Assembly: GCA_028873815.1 (NCBI GenBank)
Contig: JAPPNN010000011.1
Location: 25,024 to 89,023, forward strand
Reading direction: 5' to 3'
DNA: 64,000 nt
DNA from: Gemmatimonadota bacterium
GTDB lineage: Bacteria; Gemmatimonadota; Gemmatimonadetes; Longimicrobiales; Gaopeijiaceae
A program made the translations under genes and the position numbers. The notes under the pieces were generated by a model. The model was not told the origin of the DNA and made no database searches. It saw only the letters and a program-made list of their open reading frames with translations. Positions within the stretch are counted from its first letter, which is position 1; every line of letters begins with the position of its first letter. Shown piece by piece: positions 25,726 to 35,673 of the stretch.

Positions 25726-27008
25726 GCAACGCGCGCTGCGCTTGGTCCACCCGGGTCGTGGCCACCACGATCCTCCTCACGGCCGCCGCCTGCGATCCCG
25801 CCGAAATACATACTTTACATACTTTAGACACCGACTCCACCGGAGTCCCCGTCGTCACCGCCGTCGCCCCTCTCTGGCAACCGGGCAACGCCTGGACGGT
25901 CGACGCGGAGCCGCTCGTCGAGATCGGGACCGTTTCCGGCGCCCTCGAGTACCAGTTCGGCGATGTCGCGGCCGCGGTGCGTTTGAGCAACGGCGACATC
26001 GTGGTCGCGGACCGGGGCGCCTCGGAACTGCGGAGCTACGACGCCGCGGGCAGGTTCCAATGGCGCGCGGGGAGATTCGGACAGGGGCCCGGCGAGTTCG
26101 AGAGCCTGGACTTTCTCGGGACCATCGCCGGCGATTCGCTGGTGACCTACGACGAGTGGCTGTTGCGCGTACAACTCTTCGACCCGGACGGGCGGATGGC
26201 GCGGAGCTTCGACCTGCGGCCGCAACGATTCGATTCCGACCGCGCTGAAAGCATGTCTTCCCCGGAAGACGTATCGGTTCCCGACAAGGCGGTGGGCATT
26301 GTGGGGCGCCAACTGATCGTTCGGTTCTTCGAGGTGGGAGACCGGAGGACTAGCGGAGTCGTGCGGCAAGGGGACGACCGGGTGGTGGCCGTCGCACTGG
26401 GAGACGGCTCCGCCGCGGGCCTGATCGTGGTCGGCGGCGAGGAATCCCTGTTGCGCGGCGGTCGCTCGCAAGGCTTGTACGCCTTCGGGAACATGCCCGA
26501 ATTCGGAGCCGCGGCGGACCGGGTCGCCGTCATTGACACAGAAGCGTACGTGGTCCGCGTACTCTCCCCGGCCGACGCGACCATCGAGCGGATCGTGCGG
26601 CGCGATGTCGAGCCGCGGGAGACGACCGACGCCCTCTTCGAGGAGCATCTGGCCGGAATCCTCGACCTGATCGGCAGCGTGCCCCCCGAGGAGGTCGATC
26701 GCGTTGAGCGGATGTGGCGCGGCTACCCCAGGGCCCCTGTGCTCCCTGTCCTGCGCGCCGTCCACGTCGACACCACCGGGCACCTCTGGCTGCAGCCCTA
26801 CTACGTGGCGGGTGCACAACCCCCGCCCTTCGAGATCCATGCCCCCGACGGCACGTGGCTGGGCAGTGTCTCCGTGCCGCCCGGGCGCCGGCGGGCCTTC
26901 ATCCAATACCAGGCCCCCTACATGGAGATCGGGGAGGACTACATCCTGGGCGTCTGGACGGACGAACTGGACGTGCAGTACGTGCGGATGTACCGGATCA
27001 ACAAGTAG
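25722..27008 (+). CDS. 6-bladed beta-propeller lipoprotein, copy 1 of a tandem pair
   Basis: A 428-residue lipoprotein (LLTAAAC lipobox) whose ATG overlaps the previous stop (ATGA). After the Cys come an AT-rich stretch encoding EIHTLHTLDTDS and then TGVPVVTAVAPLW, the usual DSxG(V/I) spacer before the propeller. Blade motifs include LSNGDIVVADRGASELRSYD and GRFGQGPGEFESLDF; the C-terminus GVWTDELDVQYVRMYRINK closes the ring. It is highly similar to the next gene, and their last 39 bases are identical. Periplasmic or surface location anchored by lipid; ligand unknown. Confidence 0.8.
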   Translation: MSNARCAWSTRVVATTILLTAAACDPAEIHTLHTLDTDSTGVPVVTAVAPLWQPGNAWTVDAEPLVEIGTVSGALEYQFGDVAAAVRLSNGDIVVADRGASELRSYDAAGRFQWRAGRFGQGPGEFESLDFLGTIAGDSLVTYDEWLLRVQLFDPDGRMARSFDLRPQRFDSDRAESMSSPEDVSVPDKAVGIVGRQLIVRFFEVGDRRTSGVVRQGDDRVVAVALGDGSAAGLIVVGGEESLLRGGRSQGLYAFGNMPEFGAAADRVAVIDTEAYVVRVLSPADATIERIVRRDVEPRETTDALFEEHLAGILDLIGSVPPEEVDRVERMWRGYPRAPVLPVLRAVHVDTTGHLWLQPYYVAGAQPPPFEIHAPDGTWLGSVSVPPGRRRAFIQYQAPYMEIGEDYILGVWTDELDVQYVRMYRINK

Positions 27009-27015
27009 CTGGCCA

Positions 27016-28299
27016 ATGCCCGATCCCGGACGAGCACTCGTGGCGTTATTCCCTCTGGCAGGCCTGCTCGCCACCGCCGCCTGCGACTCCGCCGAAATAC
27101 ATATTTTACACACTTTACACACTGACTCTGCCGGGATCCCCATCGCCACCGCCGTCGAGCCGCTATGGGGTCCGGACGAGGGCTGGACGATCGAAGCGGA
27201 GCCCCTCGTCGAGATCGGGACGGTCACTGGCGCGCTCGAGTACCAGTTCAGCGAAGTCGTGGCCGCGGTGCGTCTGAGCAACGGCGACATCGTGGTCGCG
27301 GACCGCGGCGCCTCGGAACTGCGGAGCTACGACGCAACGGGGACCTTCCAATGGCGCGCGGGAAGGTTTGGACAGGGCCCCGGCGAGTTCGAGAGCCTGG
27401 ACTTCGTCGGAAGCACGACTGGCGATTCGCTGGTGACCTACGACGAGGCGCTGATGCGCGTGCAGCTATTCGATGCCGGGGGACAGGTGTCGCGGAGCTT
27501 CGACGTCCATCCCCAGCGATTCGATTCCGGTCGCGCAGGCGACATGTCATCCCCGGAAGACCTGTCGTTTCCCGACAAGGCAGTGGGCATTGTTGAGCGC
27601 TACCTGATCGTTCGGTTCCTTGAGCTGAGAGGCCGGAGGACAAGCGGAGTCGTGCGGCAGTGGGACGACCGTGTGGTGGCAGTTGCACTGGGAACCGGCT
27701 CCGCCACGGGCCTCATCGTGGTCGGTGGCGAGGAAACCGTATTGCGCGGCGGCCGCTCGCAAGGCCGCTACGCCTTCGGCAACTACGCCGAATTCGGAGC
27801 CGCGGCCGATCGTGTCGGCGTCATCGATACAGAGGCCTACTCGGTCCGCGTGCTTTCCCCGGTGGACGGCACCATCCAGCGGATTGTCCGGCGCGACCTG
27901 GCACCGCGCGAAGTGACGGACGCTCTCTTCGAAGAGCACCTGGCCGGAATCATGGACATGATCGGCGACGTTCCACGCGAGGAGGTCGATCGCGTTGAAC
28001 GGATGTGGCGGGACTTCCCCAGGGCCCCCGTGCTCCCCGTCCTGCGCTCCATCCACGTCGACGCCACAGGACACCTCTGGCTACAGCCCTACTACGTGGC
28101 CGGTGCCGAGCCCCCGCCCTTCGAGATCCACGCACCCGACGGCTCCTGGCTGGGCAGCGTCGCCGTGCCACCCGGGCTCGAGCGCGCGTTCATCCAGTAC
28201 CAGGCGCCCTACATGGAAATCGGCGATGACTACATACTGGGCGTCTGGACGGACGATCTGGACGTGCAGTACGTGCGGATGTACCGGATCAACAAGTAG
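27016..28299 (+). CDS. 6-bladed beta-propeller lipoprotein, copy 2 of a tandem pair
   Basis: The start is ATG 27016, seven bases after copy 1; the frame runs upstream through copy 1 only as a shadow. The 427-residue protein has a lipobox (ATAAC), the same AT-rich EIHILHTLHTDS segment and the same blades as copy 1 (LSNGDIVVADRGASELRSYD conserved exactly). Divergence is spread over the gene, with many synonymous changes, so the duplication is not very recent. It ends the propeller series; the next gene is convergent. Confidence 0.8.
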   Translation: MPDPGRALVALFPLAGLLATAACDSAEIHILHTLHTDSAGIPIATAVEPLWGPDEGWTIEAEPLVEIGTVTGALEYQFSEVVAAVRLSNGDIVVADRGASELRSYDATGTFQWRAGRFGQGPGEFESLDFVGSTTGDSLVTYDEALMRVQLFDAGGQVSRSFDVHPQRFDSGRAGDMSSPEDLSFPDKAVGIVERYLIVRFLELRGRRTSGVVRQWDDRVVAVALGTGSATGLIVVGGEETVLRGGRSQGRYAFGNYAEFGAAADRVGVIDTEAYSVRVLSPVDGTIQRIVRRDLAPREVTDALFEEHLAGIMDMIGDVPREEVDRVERMWRDFPRAPVLPVLRSIHVDATGHLWLQPYYVAGAEPPPFEIHAPDGSWLGSVAVPPGLERAFIQYQAPYMEIGDDYILGVWTDDLDVQYVRMYRINK

Positions 28300-28316
28300 C
28301 CGGGACCCCGGAAAAA

Positions 28317-28332
28317 CGTTTCAGCTGAAACG
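28317..28332. promoter_or_regulatory. Perfect 16-base palindrome in a convergent gap
   Basis: CGTTTCAGCTGAAACG is a perfect dyad placed between the end of the second propeller gene and the end of the convergent NTF2-like gene. A copy with one mismatch in its 14-base core lies at 10057-10070, also between convergent genes. Placement at 3' ends argues against a normal operator. It may act in termination or be a binding site of a nucleoid or mobile-element protein. Confidence 0.4.
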
Positions 28333-28383
28333 CGTCGCGCCTGGTCTGCCGCGGCAGGGGGAGCCTGCGCCAGCCGGGCTGCT

Positions 28384-28956
28384 CTAGTTCGAGGGCGGGC
28401 CGGGCACCTCGGGCGGGCTCGGCACCTCGGGCGGGCTGGGCACTTCGTCGTCGAGCCTGAAGAGCTGGGCCCGGATTCTCCAGTCGCGGCCCTGGCGGAT
28501 CAGGACCGTCATGTGGATCCCCCCGACCGTCCGCGATCTCCGCGCTTCGCGCATCTGGAAGGTCAGCAGGCCGGAGATGAGTCCCATGCGTCCGCTCGCG
28601 TCGAAGTCGGTAAAGGCCGCCTGCACCTCGCCGGTTCTCTCGAGGAGCGTCACCAGCTTCTCGCGGATCGCCTCGCGCCCCTGAACCGGGGCATCGTTGG
28701 TGAAGATGAAGGAGGCGTCCTCGGTGTAGAGTTCCAGCAGGGCGTCAAGGTCGTCCGCCGCCCACGCCGCGCGCCACTTGGAGAGGACCTCGTTGGTGTG
28801 CTCCAGGACGTCGGCGTAGAACTCGGCCCTGGCCGCGGCCGCCGAGAATCCGTCGCTGCCCGGCGCTCCCGGGTGGCGGCGTGTCTGCCCCTCGGCGTCC
28901 GCTGGAAGCAGGCTCGCCGACAGCACGAGGGCGATTGGCAACAGGCCACGCGTCAT
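28384..28956 (-). CDS. Exported NTF2-like (DUF4440/SnoaL-type) protein
   Basis: The start is ATG 28956, giving a signal peptide (LLPIALVLSASLLPADAEG); the frame extends to 29085 without signal character. The 190-residue product has the DUF4440-type fold: EVLSKWRAAWAADDLDALLELYTEDASFIF, then GREAIREKL and strands ending DWRIRAQLFRLDD. The C-terminus repeats a PSPPEV unit, from an 18-base tandem repeat. It is divergent from the iron-uptake operon with 239 bases between. Function unknown. Confidence 0.8.
   Translation of the reverse strand: MTRGLLPIALVLSASLLPADAEGQTRRHPGAPGSDGFSAAAARAEFYADVLEHTNEVLSKWRAAWAADDLDALLELYTEDASFIFTNDAPVQGREAIREKLVTLLERTGEVQAAFTDFDASGRMGLISGLLTFQMREARRSRTVGGIHMTVLIRQGRDWRIRAQLFRLDDEVPSPPEVPSPPEVPGPPSN
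28389..28443 (-). repeat. 18-base tandem repeat encoding a PSPPEV-type tail
   Basis: Three imperfect copies of a unit close to GGCGGGCTCGGCACCTCG (plus strand) encode PSPPEV, PSPPEV and PGPPSN at the end of the NTF2-like protein. It is a short, probably length-variable, disordered tail. Confidence 0.65.
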
Positions 28957-29107
28957 ACTCTGTATCCCATCCTCGGGCCGTGGACACACATGTTGAGCCG
29001 GCGACGTCCGTGTGGAACCGGCAGCCGCACCATCTAGAATACGCGTTCCGCCACGTCTCGCCAACTCGGCCGACCGGGGACCCATGGGCGGACCAGGCGC
29101 GCCAAGG

Positions 29108-29136
29108 TTGCAGAAATATTTAGGCTTGCCTAAATT
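29108..29136 (+). promoter_or_regulatory. feo operon promoter with a DtxR/IdeR-type operator
   Basis: The dyad ATTTAGGC-TT-GCCTAAAT (29118-29135) is a perfect 8-base inverted repeat whose TTAGG...CCTAA halves match the DtxR/IdeR/MntR operator type. It lies inside a good sigma-70-like promoter: TTGCAG (29108-29113), 17-base spacer, TAAATT (29131-29136). A bound repressor would block the promoter. The gene downstream codes for a DtxR protein, so autorepression by iron (or manganese) is the natural reading. Confidence 0.78.
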
Positions 29137-29195
29137 CGAGGCGATTCCTTACCACAACACTACGTCCAGCCGACCGCCCGGTCCCCAGAGTCCCC

Positions 29196-30227
29196 ATGAC
29201 CGATCCGTTCCTCGCTCTCGCCGTCTTCACGGGCCTGGTTGCGCTTGGCTGCGTCGTCCTGTGGCCCGGCTCCGGCGTCGCCGCGCGGGTGCGGCGACTG
29301 GCCCGCCTGACCGAGCGTGTACGGCTGGAGGACATGCTCAAGCAGCTCTACAAACTCGAGTACGACCGACACCCCGCCACGGCGGATAGCGTCGCCGGAG
29401 GCGTTCAGATCCCGCGAAACCAGGCCATTCGGCTTCTGCAGCGGTTGGAGGAAGAGGGTATGGTGACGGCAAGCGGGACCCGGTTCGACCTTACCGAGTC
29501 CGGTCGCGGCCAGGCCCTGCGGATTGTGCGGACTCACCGCCTGTGGGAGCGCTTCCTTGCCGACAGGACGGGGACGCGTCCCGAGGAGTGGCATGACCAG
29601 GCGGAAAACCGGGAGCACACGCTGTCGGCGGAGGAGACCGAGGACCTGGCGGCGTCGCTGGGGAATCCGGTCTACGACCCGCACGGCGATCCGATCCCGA
29701 CGGCCTCGGGCGAGATGCCCGCCCGGACGGGGGTGCCGCTGTCGTCTCTGAGAGCGGGAGATCAGGCGGTCATCGTTCACCTCGAGGACGAGCCTCCCGA
29801 GATTTACGGTCAACTTGTCGCGCTCGGGCTCGGGCTGATGGAGCCGGTGCGGCGATTGGAGGGCGAGGCGGGCAGGGTGCATTTCCAGACCAGCGACCGG
29901 CAGTACGAGGTTTCCAGTGCGCTGGCCCGCAACGTGACGGTTGAAATCGCGGAAGACGTGGCCGGGCCCCGCTGGTCCCGGACGCTGGCCGAAATCGAGC
30001 CGGGGGAGGTCGCTACCGTGGTCGGGATCTCGACCCGATGCCGTGGTCCGGCCCGCCGGCGCCTCCTGGACCTCGGGGTCGTGCCGGGCACGGTCGTGCG
30101 GCCCCGGATGCGCAGCGCGGGTGGCGATCCGGTCGCATACGACATCAGGGGCGCATTGATCGCCCTGCGCCGCGAGCAGGCCGCGCTGATCCATGTCAAC
30201 GGCGAGTGGCTGGAGGACGGGTCGTGA
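29196..30227 (+). CDS. DtxR-type regulator fused to FeoA-like domains, with N-terminal membrane segment
   Basis: The 343-residue protein begins with a hydrophobic helix (about residues 4-24, [18 protein letters not shown]) and a basic stretch, then a DtxR winged helix ([29 protein letters not shown]), the metal-binding/dimerisation region ([24 protein letters not shown]) and two SH3-like FeoA-type domains (about 178-250 and 262-335, the latter [32 protein letters not shown]). It should sense Fe2+ and control iron uptake; FeoA domains normally aid FeoB. The membrane anchor is uncommon for a DtxR regulator. Stop and FeoB start overlap (GTGA). Confidence 0.85.
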   Translation: MTDPFLALAVFTGLVALGCVVLWPGSGVAARVRRLARLTERVRLEDMLKQLYKLEYDRHPATADSVAGGVQIPRNQAIRLLQRLEEEGMVTASGTRFDLTESGRGQALRIVRTHRLWERFLADRTGTRPEEWHDQAENREHTLSAEETEDLAASLGNPVYDPHGDPIPTASGEMPARTGVPLSSLRAGDQAVIVHLEDEPPEIYGQLVALGLGLMEPVRRLEGEAGRVHFQTSDRQYEVSSALARNVTVEIAEDVAGPRWSRTLAEIEPGEVATVVGISTRCRGPARRRLLDLGVVPGTVVRPRMRSAGGDPVAYDIRGALIALRREQAALIHVNGEWLEDGS

Positions 30228-32500
30228 CCGCCCAGGCGGCAGCCGCGACGCGCCATGGACCGGGGCCGCGACGCGAGCAGAACCTGATCCGTCTCGGTCT
30301 CAGCCCCCACAAGTGGGATCACCTGATCGCGCTGGCCGGCAATCCCAACGTCGGCAAGACGACCGTCTTCAACGCGCTGACCGGGCTCCGCCAGCATACC
30401 GGCAACTGGCCCGGCAAGACGGTGACCCGGGCCGAGGGCGCGTTCCTGTACGACGGAAGCCGGGTCAAGGTCGTCGACCTGCCTGGTACCTATTCCCTCC
30501 AGGCCGGCAGCGTCGACGAGGAGGTCGCACGCGACTTCATTCTGTTCGGGCAACCGGATGTGACGGTCGCGGTGGTGGACGCCATGCGGCTGGAGCGCAA
30601 CCTGAACCTGGTGCTGCAGATCCTGGAGATCACCGATCGCGTGGTCGTCTGCCTGAACCTGATCGACGAGGCCCGGCGGCACGGCGTGTCAGTGGATCCG
30701 GCGCGGCTGGAGAAGGAGCTCGGCGTGCCGGTGGTGCCGACCGTGGCGCGTCAGGGGGAGGGGATTGACGCATTGCTGCGCACGGCTTCCGAAGTGGCCA
30801 CCGGCGCGCGCAAGACGGCTCCGCGCCGCCTGCGCTCGCATCCGGCCGGCGTGGAGGAAGCGGTCGACGCGCTCAAGCCCCTGATCGTGGACGCGTTCCC
30901 GGAGCTGCCCAACGCCAAGTGGGTGGCGCTGCGGCTGCTGAACGCCGACGAACGGGTGACCGAGGCCGTGCGCTCCGGCGAGATCGGCGATCTCAACCTG
31001 GATACGCCCCCGGAAGTGGCCGGTGGCGGCGAGGGGGCGACTGAGAACCGTCCGGCTCGCGCGTCACCACCCGAGGCGACCGCGGCCCGGGCGCGCATCC
31101 TCGATGCCGCCACCCGTCAGCGCTGGACCCTGCGGCCCGGCTTTCAGGACGCCGTTGCGGAGAACCTCTACCGGGAAGCCGCAAGGATCGGCGAGGCGAG
31201 CGTGCATCGGGGACTGAAAAAGGTGGGCGCGGGCCTGGACCGTCGCCTGGATCGCTGGCTTACGAGCCGCGTCCTCGGCTTCCCGCTCATGCTGGGCATC
31301 CTGGCGGTCGTCTTCTGGCTGACGATTGCCGGTGCGAACGTGCCTTCGGCGATGCTCGCCACGCTTCTGATCGACACCCTGCACCCCATGCTGCTGAACT
31401 TCGGCGAATGGGCCCGAATGCCCTGGTGGCTGAGCGGATTTCTGTTCGACGGGGTGTACCGGGCGACCGCCTGGGTGGTGAGCGTCATGCTGCCGCCCAT
31501 GGCCATCTTCTTCCCGCTCTTCACGCTGCTCGAGGACTTCGGGTACCTGCCGCGCGTCGCATTCAACCTGGACTCGCTCTTCAAGCGTGCTGGCGCCCAC
31601 GGCAAACAGGCGCTGACCATGAGCATGGGCTTCGGCTGCAACGCGGCCGGGGTGGTCGCGACGCGCGTGATCGACAGTCCCAGGGAACGCCTGATCGCGG
31701 TCATCACCAACAACTTCTCCCTGTGCAACGGGCGCTGGCCGACTCAGATCCTGATCGCGACGATCTTCATCGGGGCCCTCGTGCCGCCGCACCTGGCGGG
31801 TGTGGTCGCCGCCGGCGCCGTCGTGACGATCGCCCTGCTCGGGATCTTCTTCATGTTCATCACTTCGTGGGGGCTGTCCAACACCGTGCTGAAGGGCGAG
31901 GCCACGACCTTTTCGCTCGAACTGCCGCCGTACCGCCCGCCACGGGTCCTGCAGACGCTGTACACGTCGATCATCGACCGCACCCTGATCATCCTCTGGC
32001 GCGCGGTCCTCTTCGCGGTGCCCGCCGGCGCGGTGATCTGGCTGATTTCGAACATCGGCTTCGGCGGTGCCTCATTGGCCGAGCACGCGATCGACTGGAT
32101 GAACCCCTTCGGCGTGCTGCTCGGGCTCAACGGGGTCATCCTGCTCACCTACATCATCGCGATCCCGGCCAACGAGATCGTGATTCCGACCATCCTGATG
32201 CTCACCGTCCTGACCCTGGGGACGCCCGAACTCGGCGAGGGGGCCGGCGTGATGTTCGAGCGGGATTCGGTTGGGCAGATGGAGGGATTGCTGGTCGCGG
32301 GAGGGTGGGAGTTGCTGACCGGGGTCAACCTCATGCTGTTCAGCCTGCTGCATAACCCCTGCTCCACGACGATCTACACCATATACAAGGAAACGAAGAG
32401 CGGTCGCTGGACGGCTGTGTCCGCGCTGCTGCCGCTGGCGATGGGATTCGTGGTCTGCTTCCTGGTGGCGCAGTTCTGGCGGCTCGCCGGGGGCGTCTAG
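30224..32500 (+). CDS. feoB: Ferrous iron transporter FeoB
   Basis: The start is GTG 30224, overlapping the regulator's stop; the frame is open upstream but without homology. The 758-residue protein has a G domain with G1 GNPNVGKT (39-46), G3 DLPGTYSL and G4 NLID, a helical spacer, and the FeoB membrane domain with two Gate motifs ([34 protein letters not shown]) and NGRWPTQI. It imports Fe2+ across the inner membrane, energised or gated by GTP hydrolysis. Expression is expected to be iron-repressed through the site at 29118-29135. Its TAG overlaps the convergent reductase stop in a shared CTAG. Confidence 0.95.
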   Translation: MTAQAAAATRHGPGPRREQNLIRLGLSPHKWDHLIALAGNPNVGKTTVFNALTGLRQHTGNWPGKTVTRAEGAFLYDGSRVKVVDLPGTYSLQAGSVDEEVARDFILFGQPDVTVAVVDAMRLERNLNLVLQILEITDRVVVCLNLIDEARRHGVSVDPARLEKELGVPVVPTVARQGEGIDALLRTASEVATGARKTAPRRLRSHPAGVEEAVDALKPLIVDAFPELPNAKWVALRLLNADERVTEAVRSGEIGDLNLDTPPEVAGGGEGATENRPARASPPEATAARARILDAATRQRWTLRPGFQDAVAENLYREAARIGEASVHRGLKKVGAGLDRRLDRWLTSRVLGFPLMLGILAVVFWLTIAGANVPSAMLATLLIDTLHPMLLNFGEWARMPWWLSGFLFDGVYRATAWVVSVMLPPMAIFFPLFTLLEDFGYLPRVAFNLDSLFKRAGAHGKQALTMSMGFGCNAAGVVATRVIDSPRERLIAVITNNFSLCNGRWPTQILIATIFIGALVPPHLAGVVAAGAVVTIALLGIFFMFITSWGLSNTVLKGEATTFSLELPPYRPPRVLQTLYTSIIDRTLIILWRAVLFAVPAGAVIWLISNIGFGGASLAEHAIDWMNPFGVLLGLNGVILLTYIIAIPANEIVIPTILMLTVLTLGTPELGEGAGVMFERDSVGQMEGLLVAGGWELLTGVNLMLFSLLHNPCSTTIYTIYKETKSGRWTAVSALLPLAMGFVVCFLVAQFWRLAGGV

Positions 32501-33879
32501 CGGGGTGCCCCCGCGGCCTCCAGCATCTCCGGCACCCGGCAGAACTTGACCCGCGGACGCCCCTGAGCCTCTCCGGCCGCCGTTTCGCAGGCGTCCATGC
32601 GCGCCCACCCCTCCTTGTCGACCCAGCGAACGCCCCTCCGCTCCAGCAGCCGCGGAAGATCGTCCGCGCGTGAGCTTCTCCTCCCGGCGGTGACCCCCGC
32701 GCCCCGGTCCTCGGCCATAAGGGCGACCGTGCCTGCCGCGTCGGCCTTGTTCGTCCCGATCACCCCCGACGGCCCCCGCTTCGCCCAGCCGACGACGTAT
32801 TCACCCGGGACGACCTCCGGGCCATCCGCCAGCGCCAGCACGCGGCCGCCGTCGTTCGGCACGATCCCCGCGCGCTCGTCGAAGGGCACGCCCGGCACCG
32901 GAGCGCCCCGGTATCCCACGGAGCGGATCAGCAGCCCGCACGGGAGCGTCTCCACCAAGCCGGTGCCCTCGGCGCGCTGGTAGCCGTCCTCCTGCGCGAC
33001 CAGGCGGTTCCGCTCCACGCGCACGCCGCACACCTTGCCGTCCTTACCCACCACCTCGACCGGCGACACCAGAAAGCGGAAACGCACGACCCGGTCCCCG
33101 TCCCCAGGCTCGGCCTCGGCGTAGCCTCGTAGCGTGTTCATGTTGCGCTTGCGCACGGCGTTGTCCTCGATTTCGGCCGCGCTCGCGTCGTCCAACTCCA
33201 GTTCGGCGGCGTCCACCGTGGCCGAGACCCCGTCCAGGCGACCGAATTCCCGCAGCTCCGGGTTGGTGAACGACGCCTGCGCGGGACCCCGGCGACCCAG
33301 CAGCGTGACCCTCCTCACGCGGCTTTTGCGCAGCGCCGCCAGCGCGTGGTCGGCGATGTCGGTGGTCGCCAGGCGGTCGGGCGAGAGCACCAGGATGCGC
33401 GCCACGTCGATCGCGACGTTGCCGTTCCCGATGACCACCACGTCCTCGCAGTCGAGATCGAATGTCTCGTTCCGGAAGTGCGGATGGGCGTTGTACCAGC
33501 CCACGAACCGCATCGCGGCGTGGCTTCCGGCCAGATCCTCTCCCGGGATGCCCAGGCGGCGGTCGCTCTGCGCCCCGACCGCGTAGACGATCTGGTCGTA
33601 GCGGGAGCGCAGATCCTCCAGCGTCACGTCTTCGCCAAGCGTGACGTTGCCGAAGTAGCGGACCTCGTCCCGGGCCAGAAGCTTCGCGTAGACGCGCGCG
33701 ACCGACTTGATGGCCTGGTGGTCCGGGGCCACGCCGTCGCGCACGAGCCCGTAGGGCGCGGGCAGGTTGTTGATCATGTCGATCGCGACGGGGTCGTCAC
33801 GCTTCAGCAGCGCTTCGGCCGCGAAGAATCCGGCCGGTCCTGCTCCAATGATCGCGATGCGCGTCGGCGATGTCGTCAC
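32497..33879 (-). CDS. fprA: FprA-type ferredoxin-NADP+ reductase
   Basis: A 460-residue flavoprotein of the adrenodoxin reductase/FprA family. The FAD motif [15 protein letters not shown] is at residues 10-24, and the NADP-binding motif [16 protein letters not shown] is near 150. [15 protein letters not shown] is a hallmark, as is [16 protein letters not shown] near the C-terminus. About 70 extra residues follow that motif, as in FprA. It transfers electrons between NADPH and ferredoxin. I chose GTG 33879 because the homology begins right after it; the frame reaches 34020 with no family similarity. It is divergent from the cytochrome gene. Confidence 0.92.
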   Translation of the reverse strand: MTTSPTRIAIIGAGPAGFFAAEALLKRDDPVAIDMINNLPAPYGLVRDGVAPDHQAIKSVARVYAKLLARDEVRYFGNVTLGEDVTLEDLRSRYDQIVYAVGAQSDRRLGIPGEDLAGSHAAMRFVGWYNAHPHFRNETFDLDCEDVVVIGNGNVAIDVARILVLSPDRLATTDIADHALAALRKSRVRRVTLLGRRGPAQASFTNPELREFGRLDGVSATVDAAELELDDASAAEIEDNAVRKRNMNTLRGYAEAEPGDGDRVVRFRFLVSPVEVVGKDGKVCGVRVERNRLVAQEDGYQRAEGTGLVETLPCGLLIRSVGYRGAPVPGVPFDERAGIVPNDGGRVLALADGPEVVPGEYVVGWAKRGPSGVIGTNKADAAGTVALMAEDRGAGVTAGRRSSRADDLPRLLERRGVRWVDKEGWARMDACETAAGEAQGRPRVKFCRVPEMLEAAGAPR

Positions 33880-33995
33880 GGTCTCGGGGGTCCCTGGGCT
33901 CGATGCGGCACATCTGCGGTTGACCGCCACCACGCCCGCAAGCGAGCTTCCGGTCGCACCACATGGAATGCACACTGATCCGAGGAACGAAGATA

Positions 33996-34487
33996 ATGAC
34001 TGGGAACAAGGGGCATGCACCGCTCCCTCAGGCCATCCTCGCGGCGACGCTCTTCACGGCGGCCGCCTGCGGTGGAGGCGATTCCGGCTCCGCAGGGTCG
34101 GGGGAAGCGTCGGACACGGACGCGAATCCGGCGTCGGCAGCCGCCACGGAGCCCGTTGACCTGCTGGCCGGACTCGATCCGGCGCTCCTTCCGGAAGGCG
34201 TGACGGTCGCCATGGTCGAGCAGGGACGTGACCTCTTCAACGGCGGAGGAATCTGCTATACCTGTCACACCGTCGAGGCCACAGGCGGGCCGCTCGCGCC
34301 CGACCTTACCGACGACACGTGGATCAACGTGGACGGCGAGTACCAGTCGATCATCGAGCTGGTCAAGACCGGCGTCTCACAACCCATCGAGCATCCGGGC
34401 GCGATGCTGCCACGTGCCGGAATGCCGCTGACCGACGAGCAGGTGGAGGCGGTCTCCGCGTACGCATACATTCTGAGCCGATTGTAG
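33996..34487 (+). CDS. Monoheme c-type cytochrome lipoprotein
   Basis: Start ATG 33996 follows GAGG by about 10 bases. The 163-residue protein has a lipobox TAAAC (Cys25), a low-complexity Gly/Ser/Ala linker, and a cytochrome c domain with CYTCH (87-91) and a likely distal Met in GAMLPRAGMP. It should be a membrane-anchored periplasmic electron carrier. It stands alone between two divergent or convergent minus-strand genes. Confidence 0.88.
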   Translation: MTGNKGHAPLPQAILAATLFTAAACGGGDSGSAGSGEASDTDANPASAAATEPVDLLAGLDPALLPEGVTVAMVEQGRDLFNGGGICYTCHTVEATGGPLAPDLTDDTWINVDGEYQSIIELVKTGVSQPIEHPGAMLPRAGMPLTDEQVEAVSAYAYILSRL

Positions 34488-34515
34488 GACTTCCGGGCGA
34501 ACACACGCGGACACG

Positions 34516-35625
34516 CTAGGAGTCGAAGAGGTCTCCCTGGGTCCCTCCGTGCCTCCGGAAGGCCTTCGTCGAAAGCCGGGGCCCCTTCCCGTCCAGCCCC
34601 AGCTTGCGAGCGGTCGCGCGGAACAGTCGTTCAATCTGCTTCGCGTATTGTCCCTTGCCTCGAAAGCGGGTGTGAAACCCGGAGTCGTTCAGCCTGCCGC
34701 CGCGCACCTCCCTGATCCTGTGGAGGACCTTGGCCCTCCGGTCGGGGAAATGAGCCTCCAGCCAGTTCTTGAAGTGGTCGGCCACCCCCAACGGCAGCCT
34801 CAGGAGCAGAAAGGACGCGTATGCGGCACCGGCTTCGGCGGCCGCCTCCAGGATAGCGGGTATCTCCTCGTCGTTCAGTCCGGGAATCACGGGGGCTACG
34901 AACACGCCGACCGGTATCCCGGCGGATGAGAGACTCCAGATCGCGTCGAGCCGCCTTGCCGGGACGGAGGTGCGGGGCTCCATCACGCGTTGCAGTTCGT
35001 TCTTCAGGGTGGTTACGGACACCGTCACGTTCGCGCAGTTGTGCGCTGACAGGTCTCCCAGCACATCGGCGTCCCTGGTCACAAGGTGGTTCTTGGTCAC
35101 GATGGCCACCGGGTTGCGGAAGTCCCTCAGCACTTCCAGGCAGCCCCGGGTAAGGCCCAGGCGCCGCTCCACCGGCTGGTACGGATCGGTGACGCCCGAC
35201 ATGCCGATCAGCCTCGGCCGCCAGGAGCTCGCCGAAAGCGCCTCGCGCAGCAACTCGGGCGCCCGGTGCTTCACCAGGATCTTCCTCTCGAAGTCCAGGC
35301 CGGAAGAAAACCCGAGGTATTCGTGCGTAGGACGCGCGTAGCAGTAGACGCAGCCGTGCTCGCAGCCCCGATAGGGATTGACCGACGCGTCGAAGGGAAT
35401 GTCCGGACTGCGGTTTGTCGCTATGATCTCCCTCGTGGCATCGTTGAGGAACTCTGTGCGGGGAGGTTCACCTGCCAGGTCCGCGGGGTCGATCTCCGTG
35501 TGAACCGTTTCGAAACGGTTGGGAGGATCGTAAGGTACGGCACGTCCCTTGAGCCGATGGCGGATCGAAAGGCCCGCCCGAGGACGGCCCGGATCCCTCC
35601 GGAGTTTGACAGTTGGCATCCGCAT
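34516..35625 (-). CDS. Radical SAM protein, PA0069/SplB-like family
   Basis: A 369-residue radical SAM enzyme with the cluster motif RGCEHGCVYCYARPTHEY (CxxxCxxC). SVNPYRGCEHGC and GMSGVTDPYQPVE are typical of the PA0069 family, distantly related to spore photoproduct lyase; the physiological reaction is not known. C-terminal features include FLLLRLPLGV and the final DLFDS. The start at ATG 35625 is six bases upstream of another ATG (35619); the frame runs to 35943 but overlaps the divergent SufE gene. The start-to-start gap to sufE is 48 bases. Confidence 0.88.
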   Translation of the reverse strand: MRMPTVKLRRDPGRPRAGLSIRHRLKGRAVPYDPPNRFETVHTEIDPADLAGEPPRTEFLNDATREIIATNRSPDIPFDASVNPYRGCEHGCVYCYARPTHEYLGFSSGLDFERKILVKHRAPELLREALSASSWRPRLIGMSGVTDPYQPVERRLGLTRGCLEVLRDFRNPVAIVTKNHLVTRDADVLGDLSAHNCANVTVSVTTLKNELQRVMEPRTSVPARRLDAIWSLSSAGIPVGVFVAPVIPGLNDEEIPAILEAAAEAGAAYASFLLLRLPLGVADHFKNWLEAHFPDRRAKVLHRIREVRGGRLNDSGFHTRFRGKGQYAKQIERLFRATARKLGLDGKGPRLSTKAFRRHGGTQGDLFDS

Positions 35626-35673
35626 GTCCCAATTTCGGACTTTATTCGGCTTTTTGCAAGGAGATCGCTCCGA

